The position numbers and the translations under genes are program-made. From Actinomycetes bacterium (GTDB lineage: Bacteria > Actinomycetota > Coriobacteriia > Coriobacteriales > Eggerthellaceae), in the NCBI GenBank assembly GCA_023429565.1, contig JAEZDJ010000029.1:1-42776 (forward strand): 42,776 nt of DNA, given 5' to 3'. The notes beneath the pieces were generated by a model. It was not told where the DNA came from. It saw only the letters and a list, made by a program, of their open reading frames with translations, and did no database searches. Below, piece by piece: positions 25,003 through 34,678 of this stretch (positions are counted from its first letter, which is position 1; each line of letters begins with the position of its first letter).

Positions 25003-27024
25003 ATGGGCAAGGAATTATCACGGAGAAAATTCATCAAGGGTGCAGCGTTTGGCGCGACAGGCGTCGCTGCTGCCAGCTTCCTGGGAGCTTGCTCCACAGG
25101 AGCTTCGGGGAACGGCTCCTCGGCCGGTGGCGGTTCCAGTGTCACGTGGGACGAAGAATATGATGTTGTTGTATTGGGCTATGGTGCCGCAGGGTCAAAC
25201 GCATTCGTTTCAGCGATCGAGAACGGTGCCTCAAAGGTGCTCTTGGCGGAGAAGGCCGTTGAGGGTCGTGAAGGCGGAAACTCTTCGGCTTCCGGGCAGT
25301 TTGTCATGGCGACGGACAATCCCGACGAACTCTATAACTATCTGACCGCCATCATGGGGAAATTCAATAACTGGGATCCGGACGCAATGCGCACCTACTG
25401 TGACGGATGTGCCGAGAATTTCGACTGGATGACGGGTCCCATGGGCGGCAACCCCGAGCTCATCGCGCCTCGAGAGAGGCCGACGATGGGCATGGAGGCG
25501 GCCATGACCAAGCCGGGGAACATCTGGCTGGAAAGGGAAAACCCCTGGAATCTTGGACGGAGCGGGTGGGTCTACAACTGGCATGAGTTCCCCGAGCTCG
25601 AATCTGGCCAGCACTGCCTGTGCCTCAGCGCCTCCGGCACGCGCTTTGACCGCAGCTACTACAATTTATGCCAGGCGGCCGTAAAAGCTCATGAGGACAA
25701 GGGCCATGATGTCTGGTTCAACTCACCTGGTAAAAAGCTGATCGTGGACGGGAATGGCGATGTCATCGGCGTTGTGATTGAGAAGGAGGGCGTGGAGACC
25801 AAGGTCAAGGCCAATGGCGGCGTCGTTCTTGCTATGGGTGGTTTCGAGAACAACCAGGAAATGGTGTCCAGCTATCTGCAGCAGCCCTATGTGCATCAAC
25901 GCGGCGGGCTCTTCAACGAAGGCGATGGCATCAAGATGGCCACTGCCGTTGGCGCCGACCTGTGGCATATGTCCAACAGCGCAGGCTTTACGTGGACCTA
26001 CCAGAATCCCGAGATGAATGCCGTTGGGCTCACGGGTGTTTCCGTCGCCCTTGGCTGCATTGTTGGCTTGGGCGGTCCTCGCTTCATGAACGAGAGTGCG
26101 GAAAACCGTCATGGGCGCATGGAAATTGGAGGCCGATGGATATCCACCCCGATGCCCCTTCCCGCCTATGCAGTCCATGACGCCGACCAGCTTGCAACTA
26201 AATTCATGGCCAGCTTCTCCGACAACTACGTGAACGAGCTGGCATCGGGCGAGATCATCAGCGGGGCAACCCTGGAAGAACTTGCGGAGAACATCCGCAA
26301 GTCAAAGGACGGCAAAGACGCTCCCGATTTCAGCACGGAAAAATTCGTTGCCTCCATCAACGATTACAACAAGCGATTTGATGCAGGCGAGAATGCTGAT
26401 TACGGCCGTCCCATAGCCACCATGAAGCCCATCAAGACAGGGCCTTTCTATGCCGTGAAGATTGGTCCGACCTATTTCAACACCATGGGAGGTCCCCGTC
26501 GAAACAAAGATGGCTCGGTCGTAAACGTCGACGGCGTTCCTATCAATGGGTTGTTCTCTGCTGGCGAACTCGGCTCTGTTTTCTGCGACATGTACAATGG
26601 CGGCGGCAACCTTGGGGAGACCATGGTGTTCGGCCGCATATCGGGCAAGAACGCCGCCCTGCGCGCTCAAGACCAATTTACCGCCTCGTCCGACAAGCCG
26701 ACCCAGTGGGTGGGCGAATCAAATGAAATACCGCCGGTTGAGATGGTTTCTGGCCCTTACAAGGATGGCACGTACGAGGGCTTTGCGGATGGCTTTATCG
26801 GTCCGATGGTGGTGAGCGTCACCGTCTCGGGAGACAAGATCATCGATGTCGCCCTCACCGAGGTCTCGGAAACGGCAACGCTTGGCGGCAATGCGCTCGT
26901 GTCCTATGTCATGCAGATAACCGACACGCAAAATTTCGAAGACATGGACGTGGTCAGCACCGCCACCAACACCATGTATGGCTTCCAGCGTGCGGTCAAC
27001 GATGCTCTGAAAAAAGCCAAGTAG
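25003..27024 (+). CDS. Tat-exported FAD-dependent reductase with covalent-FMN domain (fumarate/urocanate reductase type)
   Basis: This 673-residue protein has a Tat lipoprotein signal (SRRKFIKG at 6-13, LGAC with Cys30), then the FAD fold VVLGYGAAGSNAF near 56-68 and an FAD_binding_2 body ending about residue 560. A C-terminal FMN-binding domain follows (about 585-673). The latter carries STATNT at 652-657, where Thr655 matches the threonine flavinylated by ApbE. Such enzymes reduce unsaturated organic acids as terminal acceptors outside the membrane. RFMNESAENRHGR near 365 lies where family members carry the catalytic Arg, but the substrate cannot be named. No haem motif (CxxCH) is present, so another carrier must deliver electrons. 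The apbE gene follows, and a membrane LuxR gene is divergent upstream. Confidence 0.9.
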   Translation: MGKELSRRKFIKGAAFGATGVAAASFLGACSTGASGNGSSAGGGSSVTWDEEYDVVVLGYGAAGSNAFVSAIENGASKVLLAEKAVEGREGGNSSASGQFVMATDNPDELYNYLTAIMGKFNNWDPDAMRTYCDGCAENFDWMTGPMGGNPELIAPRERPTMGMEAAMTKPGNIWLERENPWNLGRSGWVYNWHEFPELESGQHCLCLSASGTRFDRSYYNLCQAAVKAHEDKGHDVWFNSPGKKLIVDGNGDVIGVVIEKEGVETKVKANGGVVLAMGGFENNQEMVSSYLQQPYVHQRGGLFNEGDGIKMATAVGADLWHMSNSAGFTWTYQNPEMNAVGLTGVSVALGCIVGLGGPRFMNESAENRHGRMEIGGRWISTPMPLPAYAVHDADQLATKFMASFSDNYVNELASGEIISGATLEELAENIRKSKDGKDAPDFSTEKFVASINDYNKRFDAGENADYGRPIATMKPIKTGPFYAVKIGPTYFNTMGGPRRNKDGSVVNVDGVPINGLFSAGELGSVFCDMYNGGGNLGETMVFGRISGKNAALRAQDQFTASSDKPTQWVGESNEIPPVEMVSGPYKDGTYEGFADGFIGPMVVSVTVSGDKIIDVALTEVSETATLGGNALVSYVMQITDTQNFEDMDVVSTATNTMYGFQRAVNDALKKAK

Positions 27025-27055
27025 TTTAATTACCCGTAATGTTCTAGAGTATGCT

Positions 27056-27095
27056 TTTCCGGCGCACGTCGAAGTCCCATCGCGTGCGCCGGGAA
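27056..27095 (+). terminator. GC-rich hairpin between reductase and apbE
   Basis: CCGGCGCACG (27059-27068) pairs perfectly with CGTGCGCCGG (27083-27092) and extends to 13 bp with one G-U pair; GTTGTT follows rather than a full T tract. It may be a partial terminator or an mRNA stabiliser that lowers apbE expression relative to the reductase. Confidence 0.45.
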
Positions 27096-27122
27096 GTTGT
27101 TGCATAGTGAAGGGCGTGGCTC

Positions 27123-28187
27123 ATGTCGGATGTTGAGAATGCTGAAGTTGAAGGTTTTGACCCGACCATTTTTTCTCATGTTTTTCAGCTCAGCACCAAC
27201 CGCGAGACGGGGCTCACGACCGCCTTCTTCTTTGCCTTCAACACCACCATCACCCTGAGCGCCTTGGCTCCTGAAGCGCACTGCGCGACCGTCTTCAAGG
27301 AGATCAGAGAAGAATGCAGGCGTTATGAGCGGCTGTTTTCGCGGCATATTCCCGAATCGGACATAGCTCGCCTGAATGCTGCCCGGGGAGACGAGGTCGA
27401 AATAGATGCGGAGACGTATGCGCTTCTCCAGGCAAGCCGCCATTACTGTGCCATGAGCGGAGGAGTGTTCGACATCAGCGTCGGTCCAGCCCTGCAGCTC
27501 TGGGACTTCGCGCGCGGCGTCATACCGGAGGCAGCGAAGCTTGCCCGTTCGACATCTCATATTGACTGGCGGATGCTGCAGGTAAGGAACGAAGCTGCAG
27601 AGGAGGGAGATTCGCCTGATGAAGGTTTGCGCTCCAACGCGCTCGAGGGCGTGGATGGGCGGCATGGGCATTCTCCGCGGTATTATGCGCGATTGACTGA
27701 CCCTGAGGGCGTTATCGACGTGGGTGGAATTGCGAAAGGCTACATTGCCGACAAGCTTGCGGCGCGTCTGGATGCCTGCTCGATACAAAACTACGTCATC
27801 AATTTGGGAGGCAACGTGGTTGTGAAGGGGCGGAGACCTGATGGCGAGCATTGGAAGGTTGGAATTCAGGACCCGCGGAGGGCGCGGCCGGCTTTACGGG
27901 CTATAGAGGTTGTTGATGCATCGGCGGTTACCAGCGGCACCTGCGAACGAAGCTTCACGAAAAACGGGGTTCTCTACCATCACATTCTCGATCCAAAGAC
28001 TGGCCGTCCGGTGGATACGGACGTTGCAGGCGTAACGGTCGTTGCGGCCCGTTCTCTTGATGCTGAAGGATATTCAACCACCCTGCTTGCCCTCGGAATC
28101 GAGAAGGGCTGTTCTTTTGTGCGAGAGCGCAACGAAATCATCGCTGCCTACTTCGTGGATAAGGAAGGCGTTGTCACCGAGGCCTGA
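27123..28187 (+). CDS. apbE: FAD:protein FMN transferase ApbE
   Basis: This 354-residue protein has the ApbE motifs in order: FSRHIPESDIARLN near 75, FDISVGPALQLWDFARG near 118, IDVGGIAKGYIADKLA near 199, INLGGNVVVKGRRPDG near 226, AVTSGTCERSF near 268, and HHILDPKTGRPVDT near 288. It transfers FMN from FAD to a Thr/Ser of target proteins, here most likely Thr655 of the reductase just upstream. Between the Trp motif and IDVGG lies an insertion of about 40 residues (EEGDSPDEGLRSNALEG region) of no known role. Unlike classical ApbE lipoproteins it has no signal peptide, so it should work in the cytoplasm, in keeping with a Tat-exported (pre-folded) substrate. Start ATG 27123; the ribosome site is weak. 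Confidence 0.92.
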   Translation: MSDVENAEVEGFDPTIFSHVFQLSTNRETGLTTAFFFAFNTTITLSALAPEAHCATVFKEIREECRRYERLFSRHIPESDIARLNAARGDEVEIDAETYALLQASRHYCAMSGGVFDISVGPALQLWDFARGVIPEAAKLARSTSHIDWRMLQVRNEAAEEGDSPDEGLRSNALEGVDGRHGHSPRYYARLTDPEGVIDVGGIAKGYIADKLAARLDACSIQNYVINLGGNVVVKGRRPDGEHWKVGIQDPRRARPALRAIEVVDASAVTSGTCERSFTKNGVLYHHILDPKTGRPVDTDVAGVTVVAARSLDAEGYSTTLLALGIEKGCSFVRERNEIIAAYFVDKEGVVTEA

Positions 28188-28265
28188 TTCGAACGTCATG
28201 ACATACCATTGCAGCTCCCACCCTTAGCGGGGCATCCGGGTTAGATTGCGGACTCCACTGAGGCC

Positions 28266-31019
28266 CTAGGCACACCACCGGTCTTCATCGAGGTCGTGCT
28301 TGAGGATGCGGCGGCGATACGCCTTGATCTCGCAGCGGTTGTCCCAGAGCTTGAAGACTTCGGCCACCAAGGTGGGGATGATGCTCAAACCGATGACGAC
28401 CAACCAATCGGTAAGGCCAATGGGCTCGACGCCGAATATCGCGCCGAAGGGTGGTACGAGTGCCATGAGTGCAAAGAGCACGATCATGGCGACGGCGCTG
28501 TAGAACAGGGTCATGTTGTCCCGTATCGGGTGCCTGAACACCGACTTTCTCGTTCGCACGGTAAATATGTGGACGACGCTGGTGAACGCTATCACCAGAA
28601 ACGCCATGGTCTGTCCGACTTCCTGGGACGGGTTTGTGCCTCCCGGAATTTCGACGAAGCACCCCAGGTAGTAGGCTACCAGCCCGACGATCGAAAACGC
28701 GATGGCTTGCTGGACGATGACCTTGAGCAGGCTGCCGCCGAAGAAGCTCTCATCGCGTGCGATGGGCTTGCGCCTCATGAGGCGGTCGTCACCCTGCTCA
28801 CGTGCCAGGCCGAGGCCAGGGATGCCATCGCCCAGCACATTGATCAGCAGCAACATGACGGGCGTGAGCGCGATGCCCCATCCTGCCAACTGCGCGAACA
28901 ATATGATGACGATTTCAGACAGATTGCACACCAGCAGGAAGTAGAGCGTTTTTCTGATGTTTCCAAAGACGTTTCTGCCTTCTCTGACGGCGGCGACGAT
29001 CGTGGCGAAGTTGTCGTCGGTCAGCACGATGTCCGAAGCGCTTTTTGCCACCTCGGTGCCGGATTGCCCCATGGCAATGCCGACATCCGCTGCCTTGAGG
29101 GCGGGGGCGTCGTTGACGCCATCGCCGGTCATGGCAACCACTTCGTCGTGTTCCTGCCACGCCTCGACGATGCGAATCTTGTCTTCGGGAGACACCCGGG
29201 CATAGACTGAGTAATTCGAGATGTTCTCAATCAGGTCCTCGTCGCTCATTGCGGAAAGGTCGCGTCCCGTGATCACCGTGTTTTCTTCTTCTATGAGCCC
29301 CAGCTTGCGGGCGATCGCGGCAGCCGTCGCCGCATGATCGCCCGTGATCATGATGGTTCTGATGCCGGCTCGCTTGGCCACCTGGATAGCTTCGGCAGCC
29401 TCGGCACGTGGGGGGTCGATAAGGCCGATGAGCCCTTCGAAGCACAGGTTGCTCTCAAGGCTTTCGAAATCCTCCTCAGGCGGCAGGGCATCTACCCGGG
29501 AGCTTCCCAGCGCGATGAGGCGCAGGGCTTCGGCGGCAAGGGAATCGTGCATGTCGACCCGCTCGACGGTCTCGTTCTCCTCCTGGTCGAAGAGGGGAAG
29601 GCGATCGAAGGCACCCTTGGTGATAACCAGATAACCACCCTTGGGGTGCCGGTGGATGCTCGTCATCATCTTGCGATCGGACGAGAAGGGCACTTCGGCG
29701 ACGCGCGGCCAGGAGGCGCGCAGGTCTGCCAGATCGATGCCCTGGTCAATCAGCAACCGCATGATGGCGCTTTCGGTGGCGTCGCCGATGATGGTATACG
29801 GGAGCCCGTCGGCGCTTTCGCCCTGTTCGCTGATGCCGTTTCTGGCGTCGCCGCCGGTGCCGGCATCGTTGAACTCGATGGTTGCATTGCTGGCCAGTGC
29901 AAGCATCTCAAGAAAGCGTCGCTGCTCATTGTTGAATCGTTCCTGGGGTGCGAAGGGGTCCCTCCCGGGCATCCAGAGCTTTTGGATGGTCATGTTGTTC
30001 TGTGTGAGGGTGCCCGTCTTGTCTGAGCAGATGATGGACGTGTTGCCGAGGGTCTCCACGGCGGGCAGCTTGCGCACCAACGCATGCTGCTCGACCATCT
30101 TGCGCACGCTTTGAGTCAGAGACAGGGTGATGATCAGCTGCAGGGTCTCGGGCACGGCGGCAACGGCCAGCGCCACGGCTGCAAGCATCATGACCCAGAG
30201 ATCCTCGCCCTGTCGCAAGCCTACGATGACCAAGACGATGGCGGCTACAATGGCGACGGCGGTGATTATGCGACTGACGTTGTTCAGGCGCTTTTGCAGC
30301 GGCGTTTGGATTTTCTGCGCGTTGTTGAGATAGCCTGCAATTTTACCCATCTGGGTATTCATGCCGGTTGCAGTGACCACGGCGGTCGCGTTTCCGGCTG
30401 TGACCAGACAGCCGGCGAACACCATGGAGCACTGGTCTCCCAACGGCGCCTGTTCCTCCACGGCAACGCATGAATCGTTCTTTTCCGCAGGCTCGCTCTC
30501 GCCGGTGAGCGACGATTCGTCAACGAACAGTCCCGTGCTTTTGATCAGCCGTGCATCTGCGGCGACATAATCACCTGCGCTGAGGAGGAGAATGTCGCCG
30601 GGCACGGTCTGCGTGGTTTCGATTTCGATTTTTGATCCGTCGCGCAATACATAGCAGGTCGGGTTGCTGAGGCTCTGTAGCGCCTCGAGGGCCTTTTCGG
30701 CACTGCGCTCCTGAGAGACCGCGAGAGCGATGTTCATGGCGATGATGCCGAAAATGACGATGGGTTCAAGGTAGCCATGTCCTTCGCGGATGGCGAGGGC
30801 GAGGGAGAGGATGCCGGCGAGGAGCAGGATGACGTTAGCAAGGTCTTTGAACTGATACAGCACCATCTTGAGGATGCTGTCGCTCTCGACCTGAGTGTAT
30901 TCGTTTGCGCCATAGCGGTTGAGGCGCTCTCGCACTCCCGTTTCCGACAGTCCTGTCAGGGGATCGACATCGAGACGTTTGAGGACATCGTGAGCGGATA
31001 GGTTGTGCCATGTGTTCAT
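28266..31019 (-). CDS. P-type cation-transporting ATPase, Ca2+-type (P2)
   Basis: This 917-residue P-type ATPase has an N-terminal cation-ATPase domain (residues 1-70), the TGES actuator loop at 172-175, the phosphorylation site DKTGTLTQ with Asp333, the hinge MTGDGVNDAPALKAADVG in the P-domain, and about ten membrane helices. The helix-4 ion site reads VPETLQ in place of the classical PEGLP; the ion-binding Glu is kept, and PET variants occur in bacterial P2A enzymes. Helix 6 carries INVLGDG, retaining Asn and Asp. Calcium export is the likely role, though Mn2+ or other cations cannot be excluded. It is transcribed leftwards as a single gene, convergent with apbE. The ATG at 31019 follows GGAGCC. 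Confidence 0.9.
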   Translation of the reverse strand: MNTWHNLSAHDVLKRLDVDPLTGLSETGVRERLNRYGANEYTQVESDSILKMVLYQFKDLANVILLLAGILSLALAIREGHGYLEPIVIFGIIAMNIALAVSQERSAEKALEALQSLSNPTCYVLRDGSKIEIETTQTVPGDILLLSAGDYVAADARLIKSTGLFVDESSLTGESEPAEKNDSCVAVEEQAPLGDQCSMVFAGCLVTAGNATAVVTATGMNTQMGKIAGYLNNAQKIQTPLQKRLNNVSRIITAVAIVAAIVLVIVGLRQGEDLWVMMLAAVALAVAAVPETLQLIITLSLTQSVRKMVEQHALVRKLPAVETLGNTSIICSDKTGTLTQNNMTIQKLWMPGRDPFAPQERFNNEQRRFLEMLALASNATIEFNDAGTGGDARNGISEQGESADGLPYTIIGDATESAIMRLLIDQGIDLADLRASWPRVAEVPFSSDRKMMTSIHRHPKGGYLVITKGAFDRLPLFDQEENETVERVDMHDSLAAEALRLIALGSSRVDALPPEEDFESLESNLCFEGLIGLIDPPRAEAAEAIQVAKRAGIRTIMITGDHAATAAAIARKLGLIEEENTVITGRDLSAMSDEDLIENISNYSVYARVSPEDKIRIVEAWQEHDEVVAMTGDGVNDAPALKAADVGIAMGQSGTEVAKSASDIVLTDDNFATIVAAVREGRNVFGNIRKTLYFLLVCNLSEIVIILFAQLAGWGIALTPVMLLLINVLGDGIPGLGLAREQGDDRLMRRKPIARDESFFGGSLLKVIVQQAIAFSIVGLVAYYLGCFVEIPGGTNPSQEVGQTMAFLVIAFTSVVHIFTVRTRKSVFRHPIRDNMTLFYSAVAMIVLFALMALVPPFGAIFGVEPIGLTDWLVVIGLSIIPTLVAEVFKLWDNRCEIKAYRRRILKHDLDEDRWCA

Positions 31020-31183
31020 GGAGGCTCCTCACGTCAATCTCGATGCATGATTCTGTCAAGCGCACTACACGGGTCGGTTTCATGAAGATAGCAGATTATA
31101 AGAGGTTCAGCTGTAAGCGGTATCCAAATGTCAGAAGTCTTTTGCCAGGGATGCCGGAGCCCTGTCTGACGGGAAAGAGAAAA

Positions 31184-31211
31184 GCCCCTCGGCCGATGAG
31201 GGCCGAGGGGC
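31184..31211 (-). terminator. Intrinsic terminator of the flavoprotein gene at 31261
   Basis: A perfect 11-bp GC stem (GCCCCTCGGCC, 31184-31194 with 31201-31211) and a 6-nt loop. Read leftwards it is followed by TTTTCTCTTT, a good terminator for the leftward flavoprotein that ends at 31261. Confidence 0.85.
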
Positions 31212-31260
31212 CTGGAGGGGGTTCCCAGCGTTTCTCCGAAAGGGCAGATTCTTAAGGCGC

Positions 31261-32943
31261 TTATGAAACGCCGAGTGCGTGGCGAACCGCAACCCAGCCC
31301 ATGACCGAACCTGCGCCGACCGTCATGCCGCCATGGCAGTATGCGCCGCCGGATACGCCTGACGAGCAGTTGCCTATGGCATACAAACCTTCAATCGGCT
31401 CACCCGTAAGTGAAACCACCTGAGCGTTTTCGTTGGCTTTCAAGCCTCCGTTCGTCCCGCACGTGCCGGGCACATAAAGCGCTCCGTAAAACGGACCAGT
31501 CCCGACGGGGGAAAGGCAGGGGTTCGGGATATCGGTTCGCGACCCGGCATAAAGACCTGAAGTGTTGATATCGATCTGCTTCGTTCCGCGTCCAAACGCC
31601 GGATCGATGCCTTCTTTCGCATTCTCATTAAAAGTTTCAATCTCGTCGGTGAGACCTGCTGCATCGATGCCGAGCTTGTTTGCGAGCTCTTCGAGAGTAT
31701 TTGCCTGTGTGATGAACTCGGGAATCGGGTCTTCCTTCGTTTTCTGGCCGGGCAATGTGTAGGCAGCCGTGTATGTTGAGTCGCAGATAAAGAATGCTGG
31801 AATGTTCGGAAAGTCGGCGATAGCCGAACTGAACTGTCCAAAATCGCGATTGAAAACATCGTAAACCTGGGCTTCGTCTCCGAATCTGCGACCAGCCTTG
31901 TTGACAACGAGCGCTCCGGGCTTACCGCGATACATCGCCCAATCGTTGCCGGTGAAATCGGTCACGATTTCATTGACTTCAATCATCTCTTCGGGGTTCT
32001 TCCCTGCGGGCAGGAAGCACGGCAGTCCCCATGAGCGATCCATATTCGAGACGGCGGCGCCGATTGCCATGCCCATGATCTGGCCATCTCCAGTATTGCC
32101 CTGAGCGGCATTCGTGACGAACAGCGGGTAGGGCAGGTACTCTTTGCGCATATCGTCGTTGTGGTCAAAGCCGCCTGTCCCCAGGATGACTCCCTTCGTG
32201 GCGTGGATGCGCAGCTCATCCTTGCCACTGGTTTTTGCCACAACGCCAACGACACGGCCACTCTCGTCGACGACGAGCTCGGTCGCCGCCGTGTCCATGA
32301 GCAGCTCCGTCTTCTCGTTGTCTTTCACGCTCTTTTGCAGAAGCGTCCACACGCCTGTGGCACCTTGGTTTTTCTGCCCGTCGATTTCCAGCACGCTGAT
32401 GCTGCCGCGACCGTAGGGGAGGAATCCCTCGCAAGGCTCGTAATAGTCTTGGAATGCTGGAGAGGTGAATCCCCATTTGAAACCGAGCGCGTCGCCTGTC
32501 CAGCGGAGGAATTCGTTGCCATTTTTGATATAGGACTTCACAATGGCCTCGTCGGCACGTCCGCGTGATGCCGCCTTATAATAAGCGAGCACTTTTTCTT
32601 CCGAATCCTCCACCTTGGCTTCCTTCGCGGCATCGGTCAGCGGAATCCCCACGCCGCCTCCCGAGGTCGCGCTTGTCCCACCGAACATTGAAGAAGATTT
32701 CTCCAACACAATGACCGATTCCGCTCCGTAGTCGGCTGCGGCTATAGCCGCGAAAGCCGCCGTGCCCGTGCCGACGACGAGAATGTCACACTCCTTATCC
32801 CATGATCCGCTCGTTGCCGATGAAGCCCCTTGGCCTGAAGTAGGCTGCGAGCAGCCGATCAGCCCAAGCGAGGCACCCGCTGCAACGATGGCTGATCCGG
32901 TGAGAAAGGTGCGACGACTGACATTTCCCCTTGTCTTGTTCAT
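31261..32943 (-). CDS. Tat-exported FAD-dependent flavoprotein (fumarate reductase / 3-ketosteroid dehydrogenase type)
   Basis: This 560-residue protein has a Tat lipoprotein signal (SRRTFLTG at 9-16, LIGC with Cys31), FAD fold ILVVGTGTAAFAAIAA near 54-69, and C-terminal GGLKANENAQVV, LYAIGNCSSGV and GAYCHGGMTVGAG blocks typical of FAD_binding_2 dehydrogenases and reductases including KstD-like enzymes. It has no FMN-binding or haem domain. It is the closest intact relative here of the broken gene at 17966, sharing spacing and several blocks. ATG 32943 has a clear GGAGG site (minus strand AAAAAGGAGGGAATC), so the longer in-frame start at 33069 is rejected. A terminator follows, and a LysR gene is divergent. 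The substrate is unknown. Confidence 0.87.
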   Translation of the reverse strand: MNKTRGNVSRRTFLTGSAIVAAGASLGLIGCSQPTSGQGASSATSGSWDKECDILVVGTGTAAFAAIAAADYGAESVIVLEKSSSMFGGTSATSGGGVGIPLTDAAKEAKVEDSEEKVLAYYKAASRGRADEAIVKSYIKNGNEFLRWTGDALGFKWGFTSPAFQDYYEPCEGFLPYGRGSISVLEIDGQKNQGATGVWTLLQKSVKDNEKTELLMDTAATELVVDESGRVVGVVAKTSGKDELRIHATKGVILGTGGFDHNDDMRKEYLPYPLFVTNAAQGNTGDGQIMGMAIGAAVSNMDRSWGLPCFLPAGKNPEEMIEVNEIVTDFTGNDWAMYRGKPGALVVNKAGRRFGDEAQVYDVFNRDFGQFSSAIADFPNIPAFFICDSTYTAAYTLPGQKTKEDPIPEFITQANTLEELANKLGIDAAGLTDEIETFNENAKEGIDPAFGRGTKQIDINTSGLYAGSRTDIPNPCLSPVGTGPFYGALYVPGTCGTNGGLKANENAQVVSLTGEPIEGLYAIGNCSSGVSGGAYCHGGMTVGAGSVMGWVAVRHALGVS

Positions 32944-33289
32944 GATTCCCTCCTTTTTGACGTGATCGTCCGGCCGAGTGTGGCCGACTGCCACGAAGTA
33001 TGGCGCAGATATGCCTGATAGGGAAAATTCCAATTGACGCCACGCATCCCCGTTTTGAAGATCCCGCATTTGCGAATTACGATAGCGGCATCAAGAAATG
33101 TGATACCTCCACGTGATAAGTGAATGTGGCATCCATGTGCCGATGAGGCGCTGCAATGTCGGCATCTCGTCATCACCAGCGGCCCCGTTTGTTCAACTGA
33201 TCGTGTCGCCATGTGTTGACCCGTCTCGACACCCGCCTTGCCCGACTGCTCGTTTCAAGAGATAATGCGTTCATGAGGGAGGGGATTCC
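32944..33289. promoter_or_regulatory. Divergent control region between flavoprotein and LysR gene
   Basis: This 346-base region must hold both promoters and the LysR operator. No single long dyad stands out; a TACCTCCACGTGATAAG stretch and short T-N11-A candidates are present but not decisive. GAGGGAGGGGATTCC precedes the LysR ATG. Confidence 0.35.
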
Positions 33290-34228
33290 ATGAAACTCGA
33301 AGCGCTGCATGAGTTTGTGATATTGGTGAAATGCCAGGGGTTCAGCCGTGCTGCAAAAGAATTGTTCTTATCTCAGTCGGGCTTGAGCACGCACATCAGC
33401 GGTCTTGAGCGGGAAATCGGCTTTCAGCTTGTCGATCGTACGGAAAAGGGATTCACCTTGACGCCAGCGGGGACATTGTTTCTCGATTATGCCCAGACCA
33501 TACTGGGCACGTATGAGGAAGCGATCAAGAAGGGATGCGAGATATCCCGCGGCTGTCCTCCTTTGCGCTTGGCAAGTGTATCGCTCAGGTCAAAGTACTA
33601 TTCGGTGCTTTCGAAGATTGACATTCCCTTTCTATTCGTCGATCTGGGGTTCGACATGACGATATTCAATGCTCTCGAAAGACGAACAATCGATGCAGGG
33701 ATATGTCCTGATTATTCAAGCACGTCTGCGATCGGCGAGGTGATGAAGCGTGAGAACATTATGTTCGAGCGGATCGGGTTTGAAAAGGGCGCCATCTGCA
33801 TGATGAAGTCGAATCCTCTCGCGCAGCGCGAAAATCTTTCACGCAGCGATCTGGCTGGTTGCATGGTGAATATCAGCAGCGGTGCACATTTTGACAGCTG
33901 GAAACAGACGGTGATAGACATGCTTGGTGGAGAAATCGGCCTTAAATTCCGTCTTACCGCGGTCGAAAGCATGGCAAACATGGCCTTCGCCGATCTGGGT
34001 GATGCCGTTCATATTTGTGGATACGAATCCATCGATACCTATTTTTCGCAGCGCGATGACATCGTGATTGCGGAGTGCCTTGATGGCAAGGAAATCTGCT
34101 ACCCGATAGGAGTTGCCTATCGGGTAGATTCGGCGAGCGATCAAATCCACACGCTCATCGAAGCCCTCAAAGAGTCGTTCGGCACACGGTCGTTTCGCAA
34201 GGGCAACGAGTCTGAAAACCTTACATGA
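33290..34228 (+). CDS. LysR-family transcriptional regulator
   Basis: This 312-residue protein has an N-terminal LysR helix-turn-helix (residues 3-62, with GFSRAAKELFLSQSGLSTHI and LEREIGFQLVDRTEKGFTLT) and a C-terminal periplasmic-binding-like effector domain. It is divergent from the Tat flavoprotein at 31261-32943, the classical arrangement for a LysR activator of that gene in response to its substrate. ATG 33290 has GAGGGAGG upstream. The effector-domain sequence gives no ligand clue. No functional partner lies downstream, as the next gene begins 450 bases away. Confidence 0.88.
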   Translation: MKLEALHEFVILVKCQGFSRAAKELFLSQSGLSTHISGLEREIGFQLVDRTEKGFTLTPAGTLFLDYAQTILGTYEEAIKKGCEISRGCPPLRLASVSLRSKYYSVLSKIDIPFLFVDLGFDMTIFNALERRTIDAGICPDYSSTSAIGEVMKRENIMFERIGFEKGAICMMKSNPLAQRENLSRSDLAGCMVNISSGAHFDSWKQTVIDMLGGEIGLKFRLTAVESMANMAFADLGDAVHICGYESIDTYFSQRDDIVIAECLDGKEICYPIGVAYRVDSASDQIHTLIEALKESFGTRSFRKGNESENLT

Positions 34229-34678
34229 AAAAGTGAAGCTGGACGTTTTTTGACAGAAACGGCAGCGAAGTTTCGGTCTTGCGAAAGTCGAGAAAACTGT
34301 CCAGATTTTTTCGCGTGGTGGCACGGCTATGGGGTGCCGAACATTGGCGGACAATGAGGACGATGCGTGGCGGCCGGGACGCCGGAAAGGCGTAACGAGC
34401 CAGCCAACGCTCCTTGGGAGCTGTGCATCGGCTGAAGTGGTACAATCGTTCGGTTGCTGCAACCTACTTGGACGGATGTCCCCTTGGTCGCAAGCGACAA
34501 TGCCTGACAGAGGACTGTCATCGATGACGTCTCTGGATGCAGGGGAAGATGAAGACGCATCTTCCTTTCACCTGCGCGTAGCTTGAAGTCTCAGGCGGTC
34601 AAGCTTGGCATCTCATCAAACCAGGCTATGCGGTTGCATGCCAGAAGCCAAAAACGAAAGCGGGCGGAAAGAACCTTG
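34229..34678. other. Intergenic region before the ATP-grasp gene
   Basis: No gene, RNA or clear terminator was recognised in these 450 bases. Frames on both strands are unlike known proteins. The promoter of the ATP-grasp gene should lie here. Confidence 0.4.

Noticed and set aside
28296..29210. 304-codon plus-strand frame inside the P-type ATPase
   Set aside because: Antisense to a well-conserved gene, rich in His/Asp/Gln, with no recognisable domain.
28900..30560. PETL instead of PEGL in the P-type ATPase as a novel ion site
   Set aside because: The ion-binding Glu is kept, and PET/PEA variants are common among bacterial Ca2+ ATPases.
31141..31260. CCCCTCGG-rich stretch as another island repeat
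   Set aside because: It is a perfect hairpin followed by a T-rich tract on the minus strand, placed right after a gene; a terminator explains it.
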